DNA from: Pigoraptor vietnamica
Lineage: Eukaryota > Opisthokonta > Filasterea
NCBI GenBank assembly: GCA_943704525.1
Contig: CALSCQ010000289.1
Location: 1 to 46,683 of the forward strand
Length of the DNA: 46,683 nucleotides
Direction of reading: 5' to 3'
A program made the position numbers and the translations under genes. The notes under the pieces were generated by a model. The model was given only the letters and a program-made list of their open reading frames with translations, made no database searches and was not told the DNA's origin. Shown here one piece after another: positions 37,841 through 46,683 of the stretch; position 1 is the stretch's first letter, and every line of letters begins with the position of its first letter.

Positions 37841-40800
37841 ATGTCTCTGACGACAATTGCCGGCTACGCGGCGGCGAGCACGGCTGCCTTCTCCGCTGTG
37901 CTTGCGGCGATGCTTGACAGCGAAGATGGGCGTCTCTCGTCGTTCCAGCTGGGCGAGGTCATACCCAGCCTCTTCGCGCACCCACTTTCTGTCGTGGTAC
38001 GTGGCCATTGGTCAACGTTAAATCGCCCGATGATTGAGCATCTCACATCCGTCGCGGGTGCTCATTTTGTGCACCTATGGAGAATATGGGTTGTGCGGCT
38101 ACGGCTTTCTTCAAGATTTGTGTCTGTCCAACGGGTGGGCTAACGCGGCATGGCTTGGCAGGTGACCGTCAACATGGCGCTCTGCTGCATCATAATATTT
38201 GCCAAGATCGTGCAACTCGCCGTCTTTGGTCCCTTGCGTGCGATCGAGGCACAGGTGCGGACACAGAACGCACACAACGGAGCTGCTGAGGGGTTGTTGT
38301 TCATGCTCTTGAGCTGACACAAGCATCTACTAAGCTCATTCCCACCTTCGCTGCTCGCAGCACTTTCGCGACCGGCTGATCAATTACGTCTTGTTTCGCA
38401 TTCTGTTCGTGGGGGCGATACTGCACACGGATATCCACGAGCTCGTCGTTTGGGGCGTGTGGTTCGCAATGATGGGCTTTCTGCGCATGTTCAACCTGCT
38501 CGCGCGGGACCGATTTGAATATGTGGGCAAAATATGTGCTGACTGTGCGTCCGTTTGTATCCTCCTCTGCATTCTCTTGGCCTCCCTCTCTGTTTTTTTT
38601 TTTTCCAAACGGCTCACTGGAACGCATGAAACGCAACGCCCATAATTCACGAACTAAAAAACGCCTCTTCTGTCGAACGCAGTTGACGTTTTCTCCGACG
38701 ACGACGTCTGCGACGCATGCGCGCGTGCTCGGCTTGCTCGTTTCAATCTTCGCCGCCGACATTGTTCTCTTCGCTTTCTGTGTCTATCTCTTTTACGACA
38801 CGGCGGGGCTGTCGGTAGTCCTCCTGCTCAGCTACGAGGTGTGTTGGCAGCTGCGATTGACATGGCTCATTATGCCTTCGTTCTCGGGCTGAGAGTCTCG
38901 TGTATGGTGTGCGCGCAGTGTGTCGTCGTGTTCCTGGACACTGTCCAGACTCTCGTCAAGTACGGCATCCATCTCCGCGACCTCTCGCGCAACGGCGTGT
39001 GGGAGAACAGGTGCGTGGGGTGCATGCGTCACGTGGTGGACATTTGGCGTCCTTCTTTTGTCTCATCAGCCCGCTGACCTGCGATTCCGCGCGCAGGGGC
39101 ACATACATCTACTACACCGAGTTTGTCACCGAGACACTGAGCCTCGTCGCCACGCTGGCCCACTATGTCCATATTCTGGTGCGGTTGGCAGCCGTTTCGT
39201 GCGATTTCAGCCGTCCAGCACGCACGCGCACCATCCACGCATTAACCGAAGTCTTCTCCATTCGCACAGGTGCTCCACAACAACATGTTGTCGTTCGTTA
39301 TGCTCGTGGTGCTCGTGAACATCCAGGGCGTGTACGCCAAGCTGAAGAGCAGGGTCACGGCGTACCAGAACTACCGTCGCGCCATCAGCACGCTCGACTC
39401 GCAGTGAGTTGTTCTCTGCGTCGTTGTTGCTCTTTGTCTCTTCATGCGGTTGTGCGTCGCTCTCTGCAAGCTTGTGTATCTGTAGTGACCCCTTTCTTTT
39501 ATTTCCTTTTATTTCCGCACTCAGCTTGACGAATGCCACCGGCGCTGAACTGGACGAATACGACGACGACTGCGCCATTTGCCGCGAGAGGATGCAGTCG
39601 GCGAAGAAGCTTCCCTGCGGCCACCTCTTCCACCTGTGAGTCCCGAACTGCGGTGCTAAGAGTAGTGATGCGCCTATTGTCCTCCCTGTGTGGGGCATAA
39701 GCCGTTGTTCTCTCATCAACGCACCTATGATATGTCTCTAACGCTTCGCCCTCAACGCACGTATCATTCGATGCAGGTCCTGTCTGCGCTCGTGGCTGGA
39801 GCAGAACAGCTCCTGTCCCACCTGCCGCCGTCCTCTTATCGAGTATCCCGCGGCCTCATCTTCGTCGTCGAGTGCTGGGACCACTACTGCTAGTCCCGAC
39901 GCTGCGACGGCCAACGTCGCCGGGGGTGCGACGGACGCGGAATCGAGGCGCAGGCAGCACCTCGCGGCTGCTCTCGATGCGCTGAACCCTGCCGAGGCAC
40001 GGCGGCGCGCGAGTGCGGGCCTGGGGCTTGGCCTTGACGGGGGCGCGGTGAACGTGCAGCAGTCCGTGTACCAGTTTAACGGTGGGCGTCGTTGGATAGA
40101 CGTGCTTTCTGTGTGCTCAAAATTGGTGCTATGTGTAATTGGGCATGCATGACCACCTCTCGTCCCTCACACACGCACTCATCCCCTGTTCGCGTGAGCA
40201 GGCCCGCGCTGGTTTCGGTGGCTGCCGGTTTTCCCCATCCAAGTCGTCGTGCGCGGCCGCGTCGCTCGCCAAGTGGCGCCAATTCCTGCCGCGCGGCAAG
40301 CGGCGTTCAATGGGATGGTGAGTGCTCAAGCCACCTGACGCGCGATCATGCAACACGCACGCGTACGTAAAGACGCGCACTCACACGCCCACGCTCACAA
40401 GCAAAGCCGACCTGCCAGTGCGCTTGTCTGCGATTCATGTCGCGTGTGCTCACCCATCGTGCACACGCACTCTGTCGCGTTGCAGGTGGCGCAAGTGCAG
40501 GAAGTCTTCCCTCACGTGCCGCCTGAGATTATCGCGGCCGATCTTGCCTCGACGAATTCCGTCGAGCACACAATGGAGAATATACTGGAAGGGCGCGTGC
40601 AGCTGCCGGACCCTGTTGACGAGGTGTGTGTCTTATCGTCGACTTATCTCGTCCTCTTCCACTGCACCGCGCACTCATTCTCAACACGTGTGGATCTCAT
40701 CTCCCACCTCTATTCCCAGCCTCCGCGCGAGTCTGCCGACACTGTGCAGCGCCCTGCAACCGAGCCTGCAACACCCTCTGTCACTACCGCTGACCAGGAC

Positions 40801-41115
40801 TCATCGCTGTCCGGGCAGCCCTCTCAATCTCCCGCATCGACCGCGCCTGCAACAACGTCCACCGCATCAGCTCCCGCTGCGTCGTCCCTCCGGCAGGGCG
40901 ACCGTGAGTCCGTCGTCGCGCCCGCGTCCACACCTTCTTCCTCCGACGATGCCGAAGTGCCGCCAGTTGCGGACGTCAGCCCCGTGCGGGACGTGCAGCC
41001 AAGGCAGGGTGTGGAATTCGGGAGTCCGACGCAGGACAGTCCGGACGTTCGCCGGCAAAAGGCACTCGAAGCTGCCCAACGTCGCTTGTTGCAGCAGCAA
41101 CAGCGACCCTTGTAG
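37841..41115 (+). CDS. AMFR: gp78/AMFR-type ER membrane RING ubiquitin ligase
   Basis: ER-resident E3 ligase of ER-associated degradation. Twelve exons, 37841-37996, 38162-38254, 38361-38522, 38683-38838, 38919-39010, 39097-39178, 39270-39403, 39525-39635, 39777-40081, 40202-40317, 40486-40623 and 40720-41115, sum to 646 residues (human AMFR 643). The first 290 residues are multi-pass membrane with the gp78 signatures RDRFEYLTFSPTT and GTYIYYTEF. The RING-H2 spans 308-345 (CAIC, CGHLFHLSC, CPTC). A CUE domain, VAQVQEVFPHVPP to ENILEG, begins at 470. The C-terminal helix ALEAAQRRLLQQQ resembles the end of human gp78, where a p97-binding VIM lies; the exact VIM consensus is not clear. The CUE and spacing separate it from HRD1. 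Confidence 0.94.
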
Positions 41116-41440
41116 GAGAAGGGGCGAGGCAACCTTGCGTATGTGCGGCGAAGTGCGTGCGAGCTGCGTGCTGCGTGTGTGCGTCTTGTGTGTGTTTGAA
41201 GCGAAGGTCTGGCATCGAAGGCTTGCCTCCGTCTTGCACTGCGCGTTCCATTTTGAATGTACATAATTAAGGAAGGAATTTCTGTCCTCGAAATTCATGC
41301 AGTATGTACAGACATGGTCATTAGCTCCCGGTACGTACAGACTGATGCAGTTAACAAAGGACACAAGCAGTAACGCCACGCAAACGCACGCACGCACGCA
41401 CGCACGCAACACGAATGCACGCAAACACACACACACACAA
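41116..41440. other. Convergent gap AMFR / GPC1
   Basis: 325 bases between opposed stops. It includes six or seven ACGC units at about 41383-41408 and a short CA tract next to the GPC1 stop. No gene is seen. Confidence 0.5.
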
Positions 41441-41846
41441 CTACGACTGGGCCGCTGAATCTGTGGCTGGCTTGGTGGCCGTTGAGGCGCTCACACTCTT
41501 CTTGCGCGCGCGGGCCTGAAGATAGTCCACATAGTAGTTGGCGCCGTTCCACAGTGCCGCGCACCACATAACTGACAGAAGGGCGGTATGAATGGGGGAG
41601 ATGTAAGCGCCAACGACAATAACAACAATTGCACTGACGAACGTACAGATCATGCACACGCACGCGCACACGCACCCGTGAGGAAGAGGGTGTGGGCCCA
41701 GTAAGACTTGAAGAAGAGAATCGCTGGCAAGATGGTGAGTAACGTGTACAGCAGCTGGATGCCTGTGAGATATGAGAGACAATCAGGACGAATACCCCCT
41801 CAGCCCTCCCTCATTGATCACACACCCACCCACACACACACACACA

Positions 41847-41882
<36 letters not shown>

Positions 41883-43405
41883 CACATACACTCAACACAC
41901 ATTCACACACGCACACATACACACACACACACGCACGCACGCACGCACACGCACCCATAAACACAAAATTCCAATTCTTTCGGTCGAATCGCGACATAAT
42001 CTTGTACGACGGATGCGAGGGCGTTGCGCTCAGCCACTTGAAGCTTGTCTTGAGCGCATCGTCCATTGCGAGGCGCTTGCCATCAATGTGCTCCGTCTGG
42101 GCGAGGAATCGTGTCAGTGCGCGCACCGTTTGTGCAGGTTGTGCCACGGCCATTAGGGAGCGCACAACAACCGCGCAGATTAATGCGCTAATAATGCGGT
42201 ACCGTCCCTCCCCCCCCCCCCCCCCCCCCAACCTTGAGGTAGTACGACGCCTGCCACAGCAGGTAAATGGCGAGCGGCGCCCAAAAGAAGTCAAAGGCGC
42301 TCATGTGGCACTCGGGCGATCGACACGTGCGAAAGCCGAGCGTGTCCGGATACCAGCGAAGGCAGTATGTCACTGCACAGCGAACCCATTGAGAAGGTGG
42401 GTGACGAAACGTGACTGCCGTATGCGCGTATGCACAATTGAGGGTGCGTGCGTGCGTGCGTGCGTGCGTGCGTGTGCGTGTGCGTGCGTGTGCGTGCGTG
42501 TGCGTGCGTGTGCGTGCGTGTGCGTGTGTGAGGGTGAGTATGAGCTGATGTGCATGGTGAACGTACCCAGACACGGAAACCTGCGCAAGCAAAACCAACC
42601 AATAAGCTTCAGTGGCAGCGGCTTCGAAGGCGACGGAACGCGGACCATGAGGACAGTGCGATCATATGCTGCGCAGACTCACCCGTGAATGTAGAAGCTC
42701 GTGACCATGTTAATATCTGCGTGCGGAGAAAAGAGAAATAGGCGCGATGTGAGGTCGGGGTGAAGAGAGGGGGGGGGTTGGAAATGGGGTGCAACTGGCA
42801 TTATCACAGGGTAGTGCGCCGTGGATGACGAAGAGGGACAATGGGCCAACACTCACCGTGGAAAACGAGGCTGTTTCGCTGTGACGCGGAGGAAAAGGCG
42901 ACAGAGACAATGGGAGATCGCACAAGGGAATGCATGGGGCACGTGAGCGATGGGTGCTTTTCGCAGCAGCGTCTCGACAAAGACAGAGTGAGCCGGGACA
43001 ACTGTCACCCACCCATGTAATGACACTCCAGCCAACGGGTCCGTTGCTGAAGTAGAAGCGCAGCAGACGTGTGAGTTTTCCTTCCGCGAGTAACATCAAG
43101 AGAGCGCAGAGCACGCCCTCTCCCACCTGTGCACGAATACGACGGCGAAGAGCATGGCGCTCGTTGGGTAGATGAAGAGATAAAAGACGAGGAGGACCTG
43201 CATGAAGTAGCAGAAGTCGAGCACGAAATAGTGCCACCGTTGCTTGTGGTAGCTGTAATAGCGGATGGCAAGCAGCTGCGACGGGAAGTGGGGTGAGAGA
43301 AGCCCACGCAAGCACACAGATCACAAGCACGCACACGCACGCACGCACGCACACGCACGCACACGTACACGTACCCACGCACACACGCACACGCACATGC
43401 GCACA

Positions 43406-43454
<49 letters not shown>

Positions 43455-44266
43455 GACACACAATCCCCGCAGCACTCACAGGCACCACGAGAACCGTGTA
43501 CCACTGGTACATATGGGCAGGACTCTTCAGCAAAATCGCCTCGGTTATGGCGAGGCAGATGATGCACACGAGAAAGCACAGCTTGTCGACAAAGCGCACA
43601 AACAGCGGCTCTGAAATGCGGGCCTCGAACGCCTGAGTAGCGGCGACGCGCCGAAGATTAGCAATCACGAGGTCCACACTACGGACGTGGACACACACGC
43701 GCTCAGCCACCGCCTGCACGCACCTGCGTCTTCCTATTGAACTCCGCCACCATGCGCTCCTGTCGCGCCACGAGTTCTCGCTGCCTCTTGCGCAGCGCAT
43801 CCTTGTTCTCTTCCAGCAACCGCTGTATGCGCGCCTTCTCCTTGCGCACGACGTCCTTCACGACCTCAAGATTGCGCTTCCCTCGACGCCCCTCCGCGGG
43901 CGCAGAAGCATGCTGGCGCGCACTCTTCACGGTCGCATCTTCCCCCAACGACAGCAGCGACGTCGGAAACGATGCGGTCGCGCGCACGCCTTCCTCTGAT
44001 GTCTGCGACTGCAACGGCGGTCGCCTCACGGGCTGCGGCGACTGCGCGGGCGATGCACCCGGCGTTTCTGGCATCGCACTCTCCACGCCGGACGTGATGC
44101 GATCGAGAGACTGGAGCACGCTCTGCTCAATCTTGTCCGTGATGGCCGCCAAGTCACTCCCGCTCGACGACGAGGACAGCGCGAGCGAGTCGTCGTCGCT
44201 CAACACTGCGGAATTCGCCCTCTGCAGCGCACTGCCGCCCGCAGCGCTGCCACCGGCCGCCTCCAT
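41441..44266 (-). CDS. GPC1: Glycerophosphocholine acyltransferase (Gpc1, DUF2838 family)
   Basis: Polytopic membrane enzyme that acylates glycerophosphocholine to lysophosphatidylcholine, known from yeast and plants and absent from animals. Eleven exons downward, 44266-43724, 43632-43480, 43275-43127, 43046-43013, 42878-42857, 42716-42683, 42580-42567, 42372-42233, 42096-41955, 41762-41676 and 41571-41441, sum to 482 residues. The first 180 residues are Ser-rich then a basic coiled coil. The conserved core follows: QRWHYFVLDFCYF, SNGPVGWSVITW, RNSLVFH, VTSFYIH, LVTYCLRWYP and WNGANYY. Five exons of 14-34 bases in a row or nearly so build this core. The exon 9 acceptor is the least sure. The name is given by DUF2838 similarity from memory. 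Confidence 0.9.
41823..41955. repeat. CA / ACGC compound microsatellite in GPC1 intron 9
   Basis: CA units, then about ten ACGC units, then mixed CA and ACGC, fill most of the intron between exons 9 and 10. Confidence 0.8.
42209..42229. repeat. Homopolymer of about 21 C abutting the GPC1 exon 8 donor
   Basis: On the gene's strand this is a G run that begins three bases after the GT of the intron 8 donor. Such a run could form a G-quadruplex in DNA or pre-mRNA. Its true length is doubtful because homopolymers are error-prone in sequencing. Confidence 0.75.
42446..42530. repeat. GTGC / GTGCGTGT microsatellite in GPC1 intron 7
   Basis: Perfect gtgc units pass into gtgcgtgt units, between the 14-base exon 7 and exon 8. 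Confidence 0.8.
43328..43456. repeat. CA / CG-rich compound repeat in GPC1 intron 2
   Basis: ACGC and CA units followed by about sixteen CA and seven CG units, between exons 2 and 3. The alternating purine-pyrimidine run could adopt Z-DNA. Confidence 0.8.
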
Positions 44267-44631
44267 TCTCGTGCGCCCACCCCGCAGCCACACAGATGCA
44301 CACCACAGCCAACACAGCGGTGCGCTCTTCCGTCACGTTCTCACGATGCAAGCGTGAAGCCGGCGTATCAACAAAGGCGTGACGTCACGCATCTACATCC
44401 GGGGTGCAGCACGTGACCGACAGCTGGCAAGACGAACGTCGCGCCCTTCCCAGCACCACACTTTCGGCGTTTCGCATTGTTGTTTATCTCTGTCTTCTTC
44501 GTTCGTCAGCGGAAGACCTGCCGCGTGTACTGTTCTCGCTACTAACCTGGGCGGCAGGACTGTAGTGGGGGACTGACATTATTGTTGGCCGTGTTTAAAT
44601 TGCTCCGTCGCGGTAGGCGCCGCACACGAAG
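44267..44631. promoter_or_regulatory. Divergent region GPC1 / DYNC1LI with a perfect CRE palindrome
   Basis: 365 bases between opposed starts. TGACGTCA, the full cAMP-response-element palindrome, is at 44380-44387, and CACGTG is at 44410-44415. Both are classical bZIP/bHLH sites in other eukaryotes; use here is inferred. Confidence 0.5.
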
Positions 44632-46422
44632 ATGCCTGCGTCGACGACAGACGCTGGCACGGCGGCAGCCTCTTCGTCGTCTGCGGGAGGGGACTTGTGG
44701 GCTTCGATTCTTGACGATGCAGCGCGCACTTCGAAAAAAACGGTGCTCTCGCGCAACATTGTCATTCTGGGTGCGTCATCCCTCTTCGCATCTAAGCGGA
44801 CCGCTGGTTGCCGAAGTTCTGGTGTGCATTTTGATGTCGTTTGATGCCAAAGACGCACTGCGAGCACAATTCTGACGCGCCGACTGTGCAGGAGATCGGC
44901 TGAGCGGAAAGAGCGCCTTGGTCGCGCGGCTACGAGGGGAGACGCCGTCGAATGCCGCCGACTCGCGCGAGGGCCTTGGGCTCGAGTACTCTTTTTTCGA
45001 TGTGAAAGACGAGGATGCAGACGGTGCGTGTCGTTGGGATCTGCACTGTGGCTTGTAATGCTGTGGGAGAAACGGCGCATGTGGGCACTGCGGGCATTAT
45101 GGGCAGTGTGGGTCATTTCAAAACTTCTTCCTCTTGAATGCGCGCGTCGGTGCAGAAACAACGGCGCGCATCGGCGTGTACACCCTGTACGGCGACCACC
45201 GCTTTCAGAACGTGCTTCGGTTTGCGATCGACGCGGGCAACTTTGACCAGTCGCTCGCTGTCGTCGTCGTGGACCTGTCGCAGCCGTGGAACGCGCTGTC
45301 GTCGGCCGGCAGCGCACTCGCACTCCTCGAAAAGCACGTCAAGTCTCTGGGAATCGCGCGCGAGGCAATGCAGGAGGCGCAGAAGCGATGTGAGTAGCGC
45401 ATGTGGTCCCGTTTTGCCTGCAGAGCTTCCTCTCAGCGCAGAACCACTTCTGTCTGCGTGCGTGCGTGCGTGGGTTGTACGCGCATTGTTTCTTCCCACG
45501 TTGTTTTCTCAATCTCGCCCTGTCTCTCTTCTATTCCGTGCCAGTGGTCGATGCATTCACGGACGCGTCGTCAGGTGAGGCGTCGGAGGGCGCCGCTGTG
45601 ACCGAGGGGGTCCTTGCTATCAACCTTGGGATCCCCCTTCTTATCGTCGCCACAAAGGTACGAGTGTGTGTTGTTTTCATGCTCACAGGCACGCACATAC
45701 AAACCTTCACAGAAACGCATACGGGACGCCACACTCGTCTTCTCTTGCGCATGCAGCTTGCTGTGCATTCTTGAGGTTGTGACGCACACGCTGACTGCCC
45801 CAATTTGACGTGTCCTTGTGCGCAGTCCGATGCCATCGCACAGACGGAGCGAGACCTCGGCTACCGCGACGAGCACTTTGAATTTGTGCAACTGCACCTC
45901 CGACGGCTGGCCCTTCGATGTGCGTAGACGGGGATTTACTTTTCTGTGCTTGTTTTGCTTCAGTTTGTTGCACTTGCACTTGACTGTGCTTGGTTTGCTT
46001 CAGTCTGTTGCACTTGCACTTGAGTGAGGGCCGGAACAGCATCACTCCACTTGTGAAGTGCTTACCTTGTGTTTGCTGCTTCAGTTTGTTGCACTTGCAC
46101 ACTTGTGAATAGCTTATCTTGTGCGCTTTCTCACTTGGCGCGCCCGTAACAGACGGCGCGGGACTCGTGTTCGTCTCGGCGAAGGACGGGCGCAACTGCG
46201 ACGTTCTCCGGCGGTACATCGTGTCGATCCTATCTTCGGGCGTCGGCGCCGCATCGCAGGCGGCGGACAACAAGCCGTCGATCGACAAAGAAGCCGCCTT
46301 CGTACCGATTGGGTGGGACTCTCCCGCCAAAATAGCGCTGCTTGCGGGCGCTGCGGCGTCACCGCTGTTTTCCGTCGACTCTCCGTTTGAGGACGTGATT
46401 CGAAAGCCGGCTGCGCGAAAGG

Positions 46423-46453
<31 letters not shown>

Positions 46454-46683
46454 ATGTGTGTGTAGGTGTGTGACTTGATAGTGGCGAGCGATTGAGTTTC
46501 CTGATTGACGCGAGTGGGCGTTGCAGGCTGTGGCTGTGGGCGACGAGGTGAAGGTGGAGGCGGAACAGGCGTTTCTTCTCAAGCAACAACAGAACTTGGC
46601 GCAGTTTTCCGAAAGGCTTGCGCCCGGCGGTGCGGCACAGGTTGGAAAGCGACATATGGACACCCCCCCCCCCCCCCCCCCCC
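44632..46683 (+). CDS. DYNC1LI1: Cytoplasmic dynein light intermediate chain (3' end cut off)
   Basis: Ras-like-fold subunit of dynein that binds the heavy chain and cargo adaptors. Exons 44632-44770, 44892-45023, 45156-45389, 45545-45657, 45826-45919, 46153-46421 and 46527 to about 46640 or beyond join in frame. LWASIL near the N-terminus is the family start. The P-loop GDRLSGKS is at 47-54. Then come GLGLEYSFFDVKDED, VVVVDLSQPWNAL, LGIPLLIVATKSDAI, YRDEHFEFVQLHLRR, VFVSAKDGRN, PIGWDS, FEDVIRKPAARK and an acidic helix EVKVEAEQAFLLKQQQ. The C-terminal effector region lies past the window. The final reading into the C run at 46663-46683 may instead be an intron beginning GTTGGA. LIC1 and LIC2 cannot be told apart. 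Confidence 0.93.
45949..46108. repeat. Degenerate tandem repeat of about 40 bases in DYNC1LI intron 5
   Basis: Three copies share ttgcttcagt(t/c)tgttg followed by cacttgcac. The first two are adjacent and the third is displaced to about 46072. All lie between exons 5 and 6. Confidence 0.75.
46663..46683. repeat. Poly-C run at the right edge
   Basis: Twenty-one C residues end the window. This is more likely an assembly break in a homopolymer than the true end of a coding exon. Confidence 0.8.

Noticed and set aside
41823-41960. Regular repeats as a CRISPR-like array
   Set aside because: The units are 2-4 base microsatellites without spacers, inside an intron of a eukaryotic gene.

Overview
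The window is nuclear DNA from an intron-rich, GC-rich eukaryote, most likely a unicellular one. The sixteen genes on both strands were all recognised by comparing protein motifs from memory. Stitched by reading frame, they give closed models with 116 GT-AG introns, mostly 50-350 bases long, and donors are usually of the GTGCGT or GTGAGT kind. CA/GT, TC, GA and ACGC microsatellites fill many introns. The gene set mixes animal-like components (gp78/AMFR, dynein light intermediate chain, type I PKA regulatory subunit, TBC1D20, ZDHHC1-like, HAUS4) with glycerophosphocholine acyltransferase Gpc1, which animals lack. That suggests a protist, but I cannot place the lineage. The sequence starts in a CA tract and stops in a run of C, so it looks like a contig broken at low-complexity ends.

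Layout: DCAF4/WDR21 (+, possibly cut at the left edge); VAC14 (-); PRPF4B kinase (+); thioredoxin (-); a full-size ABCA transporter of 24 exons (-, 11.5-19.4 kb); HAUS4 (+); TBC1D20 (+); a ZDHHC1/11-like palmitoyltransferase (+); NDUFS6 (-); DPM1 (+); ribosomal protein SA (-); DAD1 (+); PKA regulatory subunit (-); gp78/AMFR-type ubiquitin ligase (+); Gpc1 (-); dynein light intermediate chain (+, cut at the right edge). Neighbours mostly alternate in strand, which gives six head-to-head promoter regions (VAC14/PRPF4B, ABCA/HAUS4, NDUFS6/DPM1, RPSA/DAD1, PKA-R/AMFR, GPC1/DYNC1LI) separated by short tail-to-tail gaps.

These are ordinary housekeeping and trafficking genes with no operon-like logic. 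Several act at the ER or Golgi (DPM1 and DAD1 in N-glycosylation, AMFR in ER-associated degradation, TBC1D20 as a Rab GAP, a DHHC enzyme, Gpc1 in phosphatidylcholine turnover), while VAC14 and the ABCA protein serve endosomal or lipid transport. I found no rRNA, tRNA, transposon or CRISPR array.

The most interesting signals are in gene structure. Three introns with GTATCC donors all carry CCTTGAC near the acceptor, the pairing expected of minor-spliceosome (U12-type) introns, and a fourth GTGTCC intron is similar. There are also in-frame micro-exons of 8, 14, 16 and 22 bases, each restoring conserved family motifs.
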